From: Sinohyriopsis cumingii
Lineage: Eukaryota; Mollusca; Bivalvia; Unionida; Unionidae
DNA length: 64,000 bases
Direction of reading: 5' to 3'
NCBI GenBank assembly: GCA_028554795.2
Contig: CM068826.1
Location: 106,981,602 to 107,045,601, forward strand
The notes under the pieces are model-generated. The model was not told the DNA's origin, did no database searches, and saw only the letters and a program-made list of their open reading frames with translations. Of this stretch, positions 58,001 through 64,000 are shown one piece after another (position 1 is the stretch's first letter; each line of letters starts with the position of its first letter). Position numbers and translations under genes: made by a program.

Positions 58001-60669
58001 GAAACAAAAATAAAATAATGATTAAATTTTGTAAACAAGAGTCCCATGAAGGAAATGACACTCTATTGTCCATTTTGTGTGTCATTTTATTCTTTCTAAC
58101 TGCTGAGTATTTAAATTACATATGACATTCTTGACATACTCCAATGTACAAAATGGTTTTAAAAAATTGGTACAGGTTTAAAGTAACATGTTAACAAGAT
58201 ACCTGCAGTCAAGCAATATTTGTCCTGGCCTTTGGCCTTACACTTTACATCATCATAGTTCAATCTGGGAAAAGAATAAGTGGGGCCCAAGCCATTTTAA
58301 TTAAGGTAAAAAATCTACACTTCATATAAAGTATTTTTGTGAAAGGTTGATATGACAATCTGTTGTGATGGAGTAGTAATAAAATATTTTCAAGCTGGCC
58401 ATCATGGTGCCATACTGGATGCTGGATCAGCAGCATTTTCATTATATTAAGTCTTTTAGTGAAAACCTCATGCCAATACAACCATCTGTTCAAGAGGTGA
58501 GCTACAGAAGCTTTCATGCTGGCCACTGTGGTGGTTATATTTGATATTCAAATGGCATTGCTTACATTTAGGACTAGATCTTTCAATGCAATTCACAGCA
58601 ATTAAATCTCACAGCAGTGTATGAGGAATAGTGTCAACAATCTTGTGCTCCTGGATCCCTTCTTGTCATTTGAACAAGGGTCTCCTGTCATATTTTGCAG
58701 TCTTGTCATTCTTATGCTTGCTAATCACCCACATTCACCGCTAACATGTATTGTGTGACCTCTGATTGATTTGTGTCTCATCCCAAGAAAATGTATACAA
58801 TGTCAGTCACTTCACACCATTGCATGGGCAACTGTTCTAATGGCCTAAGTGATCAGAGCATCCACCTCAGCTATGGAAGGTCACAGGTGCAAACCCTGGC
58901 TGAGTCATATCAAAGACTTTAAAAAATGGTACTAGCAGCTGCCTCTCTTGGCACTCATCATTAAGAGGTTAGTGTTAAAACTGGTCAGCCTGGTGTCAGG
59001 ATAATGTGATGGGTGGTAAATGATGCTACACGTCTGTGGCATGATGCCCCAGTGCCAGACATCACTATAAACTACCACACAGCAGACATAACAATAATAA
59101 TAATTATAATAATAATAATGAGGACTTTGTATAGCGCCTAATCTTTAGAAGCTCTAAGTGCTTTACAACATTAGACAAAACCTATAACATAAAAAATATG
59201 CATAATGATACAATTACAAAAAACAAACACCATGAAATTAGAAAACATAAAAAAAACATGCTGAAATATTTAAGGTAGGAAACATTATTAGGTCTTTAAG
59301 TTTGTTCTTGCAGTCGAAATAAGTGAGTTTTAAGAGCACTCTTGAATGGGATCACTGTGTCTTTGTGTCTATGTTCAGTGGGCAATTCATTCCACGTTGC
59401 TGGGCCCTGGTATGCAAAAGAACGTTGTTCATATGACTTTGTTTTCATAGTGAGAATAATGAGTATACAATTGTCAGAAGAGAAGCGTAAGTATCTTGCT
59501 GGTGTGTACACATGGGTGAGGGGCCCCGAGTGGCCGAGTGGTCTAAATCACTCTCCATTACAGATCACTGCCATCTCACCTCTGTCTGTGTAGGTTCGCA
59601 TCTCGGATTCGGCCAATGTGGGTATGTGAGAAAGCTTGCCAGTAGCTTCTCGAGGGTCGGTGGTTCTTTCCAGGGATTTCCCAGGTACTTCCTCCACCAT
59701 TAATACTGGCCACCATGTATAGCCTATTGTGTGCTGAAAAATGGCGTTAAACCCAACAATAACAACGACAACAACACATGGGTGAGGTCGGATAGGTAAC
59801 TTAGCACAGAGAACAAATTTTGTGTTTGATTCTGGATCGAATGGATAGCCAGTGTAGGGTTCCGAGTAACACCTAGGTTTCGTACTGACTGTGTGAATTT
59901 AATGTTGGTGTTGCTGATATTTATTGTTTGAGGTAAAGGATGTGAATGAGAAAGTCTTTGTGTTGTCATCAGAATGGCCTCAGTTTTATCATCATTCATC
60001 TGCAGCTTGTTACATGTCATCCATGATTTCACATCAGAAATACACCTCTCTACACCATGGAAGGTAGCATCAACTTAAGTTGGGTGGCTAGATTGGTATA
60101 TTTGGGTGTCATCAGCGTACAATTGGTGAGACACTGGATGATGATCTATGACAGCTGAGAGTGGCTGAGTGTATAGAATGAAGAGAACATGTCCAAGAAC
60201 AGACCCTTGGAACACCAAAACATAGATTAACTGGGCTGGAGTGTATTTCATTTGCAGACATAATTTGTGTCCTGTTGACCAAGTAGGACTTGAACCACAG
60301 TAAGGCTGTATCATGAATGCCAAATACATGCTGGAGACAGTGAAGTAATATATCATAGTGATATGACTAAAACTGTTAAAGCTACATTAAAAAATCAAAA
60401 ACAACAAAAACACACACTCTAACCATGGACACCAGGATCAGCTCTGGTTTAAAAGAACCTTTCCTAGGTTCAACTTTAATCTTAAATATTTTACTGCATC
60501 AGTCATTTTTACCTCAGTTCCTCTGCCTCCTTCTCTGCCAGTTTAAGTGACTTTTCCTGTGCCTCCTCCTCCAAAATCTGTTCAATAGTTTTGTCATTTT
60601 TGTGATCACCCATCACCCACACCCACTCCTTCCCATCAATGCCCAGCAGGAAGTTCACATTCTTCTTAA
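39965..60669 (-). CDS. SH2D4: SH2D4A/B-like SH2-domain adaptor protein (5' end outside window)
   Basis: A cytoplasmic adaptor of the SH2 domain-containing protein 4 family, which binds phosphotyrosine ligands. Eight exons join in phase: 60,513-60,669; 57,903-57,992; 56,826-56,946; 55,038-55,200; 53,878-54,037; 52,120-52,265; 42,546-42,766; 39,965-40,084. The frame covers 391 residues. It begins in the family's conserved KEWVWVMGDH segment, which sits near residue 66-75 of human SH2D4A, so about 60-70 N-terminal residues are missing beyond 64,000. There follow a highly charged helical region, EKPPVPPK, and a C-terminal SH2 domain (WFHG, the αA arginine in VIGRFEAEKLL, the FLVRES-type TYLVRVSE with βB arginine, CKHFLID). 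It ends GQTIDPPDYWELYQNLKSEV, closely like the vertebrate C terminus. A or B cannot be decided. A further 84-bp in-frame exon is possible at 55,510-55,593. Confidence 0.93.
40505..41571 (+). repeat. 43-bp minisatellite in the last intron, about 25 copies
   Basis: Unit of about 43 bp with 'tcatacagtgatagtctta', 'ccacagataggcttgcaatg' and 'tgag'. Some copies lack 4-8 bases. Two sub-types differ at 'cacagatagg' versus 'cactgtagg'. It fills about half of the intron between the SH2 exon and the last exon and ends directly at a SINE head fragment. Confidence 0.92.
41572..41598 (-). mobile_element. S2 SINE head fragment at the array edge
   Basis: 'ctctaaccattaggccacc' followed by 'ggagcag' is the outermost ~27 bases of the RUDI-like head. 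It is joined directly to the last 43-bp unit, whose 'gagtcataccactct' fuses array and SINE sequence. Confidence 0.65.
41599..42086. other. Intronic spacer
   Basis: No recognisable feature. Confidence 0.5.
42100..42347 (-). mobile_element. S1 SINE, full length with TSD
   Basis: Complete tail, core, body, B box and A box complements, ending 'cggggccc'. The 13-bp flanks TCTTTGGGAAGAG (42,087-42,099) and TCTTTTGGAAGAG (42,349-42,361) differ by one base. Confidence 0.88.
42474..42577 (-). repeat. 52-bp tandem duplication across an exon 3' edge and donor
   Basis: The + strand sequence beginning 'atgaatactcgcaaatgta' occurs twice, at 42,474 and 42,526. The right copy contains the end of the SH2 exon (coding ...LVNFHK) and the working donor AAG|gtacat. 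The left copy repeats the coding end but has AAG|ttacat, so its donor is lost and it lies in the intron. Confidence 0.92.
42546..42766 (-). CDS. SH2D4: SH2D4-like, main SH2-domain exon
   Basis: Acceptor 'ttactgtttcag', donor gtacat. It encodes most of the SH2 domain: the αA helix with its arginine (GRFEAEKLLLEK), TYLVRVSE with the invariant phosphate-binding arginine, the WGYTISYR and CKHFLIDAS strands, then FFNTDQMEHNSITDLVNFHK. All phosphotyrosine-contact residues expected by eye are present. Its 3' end is tandemly duplicated. Confidence 0.95.
42767..43799. other. Intronic spacer
   Basis: Nothing recognised; short open frames on both strands lack support. Confidence 0.5.
43800..44500 (+). 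repeat. ~140-150 bp repeat with 'CAGTGACCTTGACCTCTGACC' theme, 4-5 copies
   Basis: Degenerate units near 43,825, 44,125, 44,260 and 44,390 each have a 'cagt(g/a)acctt' and 'ctctgac(c/a)(c/t)c' pair, then 'gatagg(g/t)tt', 'cttcatta', 'tgcaagcca' and 'aatgt(t)'. Related pieces are near 46,310-46,370, 51,485-51,520 and 51,625-51,690. The theme is widespread in molluscan non-coding DNA, from memory. Confidence 0.6.
44590..45000 (+). mobile_element. Penelope-like element fragment (GIY-YIG endonuclease end)
   Basis: The plus strand encodes a stretch with NIENVIYFITCKVCSSQYVG, the GIY-YIG-type pattern (V-I-Y...Q-Y-V-G) with a CxxC-like Cys pair, followed by the TRISSQI helix. In another frame, 'EDFSSQSHIFNDL' follows, as in the C-terminal endonuclease of Penelope-like retroelements. 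It is a 5'-truncated, frame-shifted remnant in a host intron. The sequence up to about 45,600 may be its 3' part. Confidence 0.6.
45648..45898 (-). mobile_element. S1 SINE, full length with TSD
   Basis: All S1 landmarks are present. The 14-bp flanks TCCAGTGTGTTTGG (45,634-45,647) and TCCAGTGTATTTGG (45,899-45,912) differ by one base. Confidence 0.88.
45913..49573. other. Long intronic spacer
   Basis: AT-rich. Apart from one diverged unit of the 'gaccttcaagctaccaactc' repeat near 46,310-46,470, I see no gene, RNA or repeat. Several 60-94-codon open frames are scattered without splice support. Confidence 0.45.
49574..49819 (-). mobile_element. S1 SINE, full length
   Basis: Landmarks from 'gtagggtttaatgccatttt' to 'cactcggggtccc' are complete. 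Flanks 'atttttccttgc' and 'gtttttccctgc' are a plausible target duplication with two mismatches. Confidence 0.85.
50346..51346 (+). repeat. 35-bp minisatellite, about 28 copies
   Basis: Unit 'gtaaaggagttggtgtcaaa' plus 'aggcatcattatgca'. Variable positions (gag/ggg/gtg, ggt/gat/cat, ggcat/ggaat) define sub-types that recur in blocks. Some copies are shortened. It lies in the 9.4-kb intron before the SH2 exon. Confidence 0.93.
51347..52119. other. Intronic spacer with diverged repeat units
   Basis: Contains two diverged units of the 'gaccttgac' repeat (about 51,480-51,700) and a (TG)n tract at 51,845-51,866. No coding sequence. Confidence 0.5.
52120..52265 (-). CDS. SH2D4: SH2D4-like exon (start of SH2 domain)
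   Basis: Acceptor 'gcaattacttag', donor gtaaga. Reads NRDLVVRRKSRPLKPPNKEA, then VIEWFHDEEKQKG, and ends GKIGDWFHG, where the SH2 domain begins. The VIEWFHDEE segment corresponds to IIRWFKEEQ of human SH2D4A. Basic and proline-rich parts precede it. Confidence 0.93.
52710..52774 (+). repeat. 23-bp tandem repeat, 3 copies
   Basis: 'agtatataaacacctaaatc' repeated nearly perfectly three times, the first copy with two changes. Confidence 0.85.
52966..53390 (+). repeat. 39-bp minisatellite with a 12-bp palindrome, about 11 copies
   Basis: Each unit has 'ttgatacagctacctgtaca' then 'tgtacaaaagaaaact'. TGTACATGTACA is a perfect 12-bp palindrome that stays intact in nearly all copies, while linker length varies (37-39 bp). 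Open frames through it on both strands are repeat artefacts (39 = 13 codons). Confidence 0.93.
53878..54037 (-). CDS. SH2D4: SH2D4-like exon (helical to proline-rich)
   Basis: Acceptor 'atttttctttag', donor gtaaga. Reads EKKAKVAEEQMREMARRARE, then EHQHSIRNSINMINVANAF, then SSPAKDKEKPPVPPK. PPVPPK is a plausible SH3-binding motif. The ARRAREEH part parallels AKQAREDYKR of human SH2D4A. Confidence 0.92.
54038..55037. other. Intronic spacer
   Basis: No feature beyond a short (TA)n at 54,929-54,944. Confidence 0.5.
55038..55200 (-). CDS. SH2D4: SH2D4-like exon (charged helix)
   Basis: Acceptor 'atattatttag', donor gtttag. Opens in phase 0 and reads RKWAEEKRVSMEKADNLKKR, then SGELYVKWKEMRKELEKVA, then SSKEVEKNWVEQ plus one base. 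Predicted helix or coiled coil. Confidence 0.9.
55510..55593 (-). CDS. SH2D4: Candidate 84-bp cassette exon of the SH2D4-like gene
   Basis: Between the exons at 56,826 and 55,200, the minus strand shows an acceptor 'gcctacaattcag', 28 open codons in phase 0 and a donor GAA|gtttgt. It reads LWTKWQKLVLITDEKAKAHE then KVMKIALE, charged and helical. The KW pair and EK spacing resemble VKWKEMRKELEKVAL of the next exon. Inclusion or skipping keeps frame. The donor is only moderate, so it may be alternative, decayed or spurious. Confidence 0.4.
55624..56520 (+). mobile_element. Polinton/Maverick fossil (integrase and companion protein)
   Basis: Plus-strand segments match the Polinton integrase as I remember it: YYSPQGHWKDMRAIKRLAE near the left and CSTEWVLWLLAVVAALNGKV toward the right. 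On the minus strand at the left edge is a small companion protein with HVLLETKLNMITDHVSKVL, a type also seen with such elements. It is broken in several places, old and intronic. No terminal repeats were recognised. Confidence 0.65.
56826..56946 (-). CDS. SH2D4: SH2D4-like exon (charged helix)
   Basis: Acceptor 'atctctgatttag', donor gtacag. One base completes Arg; then KQEADALYQSIKEARLAAER, EAEKRKKEDEEELLRVEELR. It ends on a codon border, which fixes the frame of both candidate next exons. Strong coiled-coil character. Confidence 0.9.
56947..57902. other. Intronic spacer
   Basis: Includes three short repeats of 'tatcacagg(a/t)taa(a/g)tacagta' at 57,752-57,850; otherwise empty. Confidence 0.5.
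57903..57992 (-). CDS. SH2D4: SH2D4-like exon (E/K-rich helix)
   Basis: Acceptor 'tttgtttctgtcatag', donor gtaata. Reads KKQEEEMKKKIEEEQKKIEE, ERKRREEEMR, almost purely Glu/Lys/Arg, forming a single long charged helix. Length 90 bp; each border splits a codon after its second base. Confidence 0.9.
58000..58830. other. Intronic spacer with a dispersed repeat
   Basis: At 58,270-58,560 there are two imperfect copies of a ~110-bp unit ('aagtctttt/aagtatttttgtgaaa', 'ccaatacaac/tgacaatc', 'catgctggcca(c/t)tgtgg'). Related words occur near 21,860. No gene seen. Confidence 0.4.
58831..59094 (+). mobile_element. RUDI-like V-SINE (family S2)
   Basis: Head with 'ggcctaagtgatcagagcat' (A box region) and 'ggtgcaaaccctggc' (B box), then 'aagaggttagtgtta', 'tggtcagcctggtgtcagga' and 'cactataaactaccacac'. 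It abuts the (ATT)n tail of the neighbouring LINE copy. Confidence 0.8.
59094..60358 (-). mobile_element. CR1/L2-like LINE, copy A2 with 3' tail
   Basis: On the minus strand: YADDTQIYQSS (catalytic YxDD, near 60,100), MNDDKTEAIL (about 59,985), FTQSVRNLGV (about 59,880), then VYTPARYLRFSS, the C-terminal SFAYQGPATWNELP and FKSALKTHLF (59,300-59,440). A 3' tail with 'aggcgctatacaaagtcctc' and (ATT)n follows at 59,094-59,150. It is 5' truncated inside the reverse transcriptase and has stops. An S1 SINE is inserted at 59,521. Confidence 0.8.
59521..59773 (+). mobile_element. S1 SINE inserted in LINE copy A2, with TSD
   Basis: Full head 'gtggccgagtggtctaaat', B box variant 'aggttcgcatctcgg', body, core and (AAC)n tail. 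The 13-bp ACACATGGGTGAG at 59,508-59,520 and 59,774-59,786 is a perfect target duplication. Copy A1 near 9,886 shows the same LINE position without the SINE. Confidence 0.9.
60513..60669 (-). CDS. SH2D4: SH2D4-like, most upstream exon in the window
   Basis: Acceptor 'ttttccaataatcag', donor gtaaaa. Two bases complete a codon begun outside the window; then KKNVNFLLGIDGKEWVWVMG, DHKNDKTIEQILEEEAQE, KSLKLAEKEAEEL. KEWVWVMGDH matches KEVWVWVMGEH of human SH2D4A, the strongest family signature outside the SH2 domain. Confidence 0.93.
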
Positions 60670-61179
60670 CTGATTATTGGAAAAGAAAAACTGGATAAAT
60701 TTTGTTTCTTCCAAAATACTTACACAATCACAATAACATTAAGACAAAATTAAAACCTGTTATCTCTGAATCCAGACCTCCCTAACGGATAAAATACCCC
60801 ATCTATTCTATGTATCATATCGACAAAGGAAAGTAATTCTCCCAGACTAACTCTGTTCCTGATAGGTGGCCATGTATATCCCTGAAATTTACCTGTTTAA
60901 GCTTGAGAAAAAACTAACAGGATGCTCACATTTGCCAAGATGTGTAGGAGGGAATGACATTAAATTAAATGTGATTGAGTGTTTCTGGAGAAACATAATT
61001 TACTGAAAAAATTCCTATATCCATCAAATACCATAATATCTGATCACATTTACATTAGGAGAATGGGTAACAGGAGGAAGAAATGCTTGAGCTTCCAACC
61101 TCTACCCATGTCACCCTGCAGGAGTATGATAACTGTTCTACTAAAGGGATGAACTTTCTTCTAATGTGAAGTTAGTTCA
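60670..61179. other. Intronic spacer upstream of the first visible exon
   Basis: No candidate first exon (expected to encode a short conserved N-terminal helix with a RRWK-like motif) could be found here or further right. Confidence 0.5.
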
Positions 61180-63990
61180 ACCAAAGATTATTAATTTATA
61201 CACATGAGGTGGCAACTTGCTATTGCCTTACATTCAAAAGTTTTCAGACAAATTCAGTGAAAGTTGGAAGGTCATGCATGGGGTTGAGGTTGTGCTGTCA
61301 TGAAAAGAATCAGCTCCCTACTCTGCAAGGTCATATTGTGCAAATAAAAGCCGGAGAAAGCAGACCCACCATGTCTTGAATGGAGACATTACATTCAAAG
61401 GCGATGCTCAAGGAAATCACCCTTATTTCATGGGCTAAAATCTTTATAAGTCATACCTGATCCCGTGACAGTTCAGAATAGGCCAATTTAATAACCCTCT
61501 TTAGCTAGGTGGTCAGCAATTGTGAGATATTTGTTACTTTCCTGCCTTAATTAGGAAATGCTTTAGACAGTTGCCCCAGACACTCACCAAGTGCCTCAGA
61601 TAGCACATGCTGGCATGTACTGGCTCCTGCAACTTTGCCTCACTCAACAGTTCAAATGTATAGTTATTTGTTGGTTGGCTATCAACATTACCCTGAAAAC
61701 AGGCTGCATAATTAGTACAAAGGCCATCAGAATGGAATAGCTCATGGATCAGATCCACAGACAGCAAATACAACTCACTAACTATGCTAGGTGAAGCTGG
61801 TGTTATCTGGAAGCATGCCTTGTATGATAACTGAGTGAGGTGGAAGACAAGGCTTGAATGAAAGGGAAGCTGGTCCATATATTAAGATGCAAGGGAGGTT
61901 TCACATTGGAAAAAGGTGGACAAGTGTGGCCTGGATATACTGAAATATGACATGGCCATTATCATCTTTTCTATGATGTCTGAATGTGTAATGGAATGGT
62001 ATTGCATGATTGAGATTGGAGCTACCATAGCTTCTTGTCTTCAAAGAAGAAAAGAAAATAAGTCTACATGTAGGGGAATTAGGCTGAGTGAGGTATGATG
62101 TGTTTACAAACACACAAGTTGTTGAAAACACACCACTTACCCTGATATGCCTTCAAAGTGGTGGGCCATCTAGCTGTGTTACGATCCTCTTCACATATCA
62201 AAGTACAGAAATCTTTTCATTCAGGGCATCCCTAATGAGAGCCAAACATAAAGAAATGAGTTTCTCTAAACACCTCATTTTCTTATTTTCAGTATTAGAA
62301 CTAATGGAGTGAAGGCATACACCTATATTCCCTCCCAGCTGAATGAGAGGGTGTGAATGGCACATGATCGAGTTCAGGAGACACAATGGTGAGCAGTCTG
62401 TTGTGAATTGGTCTAGCATTGGTCAACCTCATACGCTGCAGACTCTTTGCAAGAGGGACAGGATACAGAGACCACTTGTATGAAGCAGTTGGCTTCTCAC
62501 TGATAATCTGGTGATCAAAATGACCTGATATTGTACCAGAAGGGAAATCTACAGATGGCACATTGGTTGAGCTATATACAGATGGTTCATTACCATAATG
62601 AGCATACCAACAAGTTAAAGAAACTCCCTCACTAAACTGAACATCCTGGCAGATGCCCTCTCCATTACATGAACAATACCAAATGATGCATTTTGGGAGG
62701 AAGATGAACAAGGTTGATATGAGTCTGAAACTCCATACCTAGATGAACAAAATGCTGAAAAGGAACAAGATATAACTTCTCAAAATTGGCTATCCACCTT
62801 GAACTGTGAATGAAGGTTGTTCATATTGTGAACTTACTGAATGTTTTTTGCAGTATATTATCCTGAAGTGGGATAAGGCACAGACCAATGTCTAGGTGAT
62901 GTCCCTATGGCTGAGATTGAGGCCACTATCGATACATTACCCAGCATTAGCCAAAGTGAAGGTTTTTGTGTGATACCATGTGAACAGGTATATGGAAAAA
63001 TGTACTAGGTACATCAAGACTGACTGCACCTTTATTATGTTGATCAGATGGACAGACTTTGCCATCTCCATCTTGAACCTTGAGGCACTAATAAACCAAC
63101 TGAGTCTGCTCAAATCTAAGAGAGGTCTCAAACTTCTGTTGCTTTTTGTAACCAGAAAGTCTGGAATGGGAACACTGGGAATCTGGTTTTCAGATGAACT
63201 TCACAACCTGTTTTGCTCTCCTTCTGTAAAACATCTGCCATCATTGGATAACTTGGAATTCCAATCATAAAAGGAGATGACATAAGGTGCTGGATGAACA
63301 TGATCTGAAGCCCCTCTGAAATGACTTGGATGTCCCATATCATTTGTCTTTATGGAATGTTTCAAATCTGGTTGATTAGAAGGAGTATGACACCCAATGG
63401 AGGGTTGCCAGCAGGCAGGAGGCATGTCAAGTCATTGACATTTGCAGAAGGAATGGGGGATGAGAAACTAAATTTCCTCTCCCATCTCCTGGCCTGCATG
63501 CAGCAGTTAGGGGCATATGGCCCCATATAACTTGTCTCAACATAAAAGGTTGTCATAGAATTTGAGGACAATCATTCCTTCTATGGTATGCCACCGGACA
63601 GGGTTGCTCAGAGATAATGGCTTGCACAAAGAGTTGAAGTGGTAACTCCTGTGCCACTTGCTTTCTCACATCCTCAATTGGACTTCCAAACATATGGGTG
63701 AATTTGAAGGGGAAGACACAGGGTTTCTACATAGTGGGTTTTAAAAAAAAAAGATTTTAGCAGCATATTTATACTTATCAAGTCGTGCCATTAGGGAATT
63801 TGGTGCACAGACCTACTGACCACCTTGGCAATATGGCATACCAATTCCTAAGCATAACTTGGCAATATGACATACCAATTCAAAGGCATGGTCATTTCTG
63901 ACTTTCTTGACTAGATGGAAGATCATATGAGATGCCAGGTCAAGTATGGAGGAAGTCGACACAACATTCTTGACCAACTGTGATGTTGAA
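61180..63990 (-). mobile_element. DIRS-like retroelement fossil
   Basis: Minus-strand reverse transcriptase landmarks lie at about 62,960-63,200 (SLRPLLDLSRLSWFI and RFKMEMAKSV, the spacing of DIRS-type reverse transcriptases). Toward the left, at about 61,330-61,650, segments resemble the C-terminal part of a tyrosine recombinase (HEIRVISLSIAFECNVS). The order fits a DIRS/Ngaro-like element running off the right edge. It is heavily broken and old. Left limit is approximate. Presumably it sits in the first intron of the SH2D4-like gene. Confidence 0.55.
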
Positions 63991-64000
63991 TTAAACATGA

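Noticed and set aside
60670-64000. First coding exon of the SH2D4-like gene inside the window
   Set aside because: I searched the minus strand for an N-terminal helix with an RRWK-like motif and found none; the space is taken by a retroelement fossil.

Overview
This window reads as AT-rich, intron-bearing nuclear DNA from a lophotrochozoan animal, most likely a mollusc. Three things point there: GT-AG introns with short phased exons, a tRNA-derived SINE whose body matches my memory of the molluscan RUDI/V-SINE type, and several imperfect ~150-bp repeats of a kind I associate with bivalve and gastropod genomes. There is no bacterial operon, CRISPR array, rRNA or clear functional tRNA gene. All family assignments come from recognition by eye, without alignment.

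The one confidently recognised host gene lies on the minus strand at 39,965-60,669. It encodes an SH2D4A/SH2D4B-type adaptor: a helical charged middle, a proline-rich PPVPPK motif and a C-terminal SH2 domain. Eight coding exons join in phase with canonical splice sites, and a ninth 84-bp cassette exon (55,510-55,593) is possible. The N-terminal ~60-70 residues should be encoded beyond position 64,000. Its introns hold four minisatellite arrays, SINEs, a Penelope-like fragment, a Polinton integrase fossil, and a LINE carrying a SINE. Upstream of its first visible exon lies a DIRS-like fossil.

A second, weaker gene model, also on the minus strand, starts in a CpG-richer patch near 15.6 kb (protein start MGCCFSRLFGKLDR, a likely myristoyl/palmitoyl N terminus). 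It continues through exons at 8,215-8,266 and 7,690-7,710, possibly to 4,454-4,479. The exon phases agree, but I do not recognise the protein. Its long first intron contains three LINE fragments, one inserted inside another.

Layout: 0-4.2 kb, repeats, two SINEs and a Tigger/pogo-like DNA transposon; 4.2-15.9 kb, the MGCC gene with a TTAA-type MITE and LINEs; 17.3-21.4 kb, a capsid-bearing Polinton-like fossil between two ~320-bp direct repeats; 22-30 kb, small tandem arrays and SINEs; 30.4-33.3 kb, a ~145-bp divergent repeat field; 33.7-35 kb, a 27-bp minisatellite of about 46 copies; 36-39.7 kb, the 3' flank of the SH2D4-like gene; 40-60.7 kb, that gene; 61-64 kb, the DIRS-like fossil.

I found no clear new multi-gene system. 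The most unusual items are the tandem duplication across the 3' edge of the SH2 exon, the multi-frame-open 27-bp array, the direct-repeat-flanked capsid fossil and the microexon MGCC gene.
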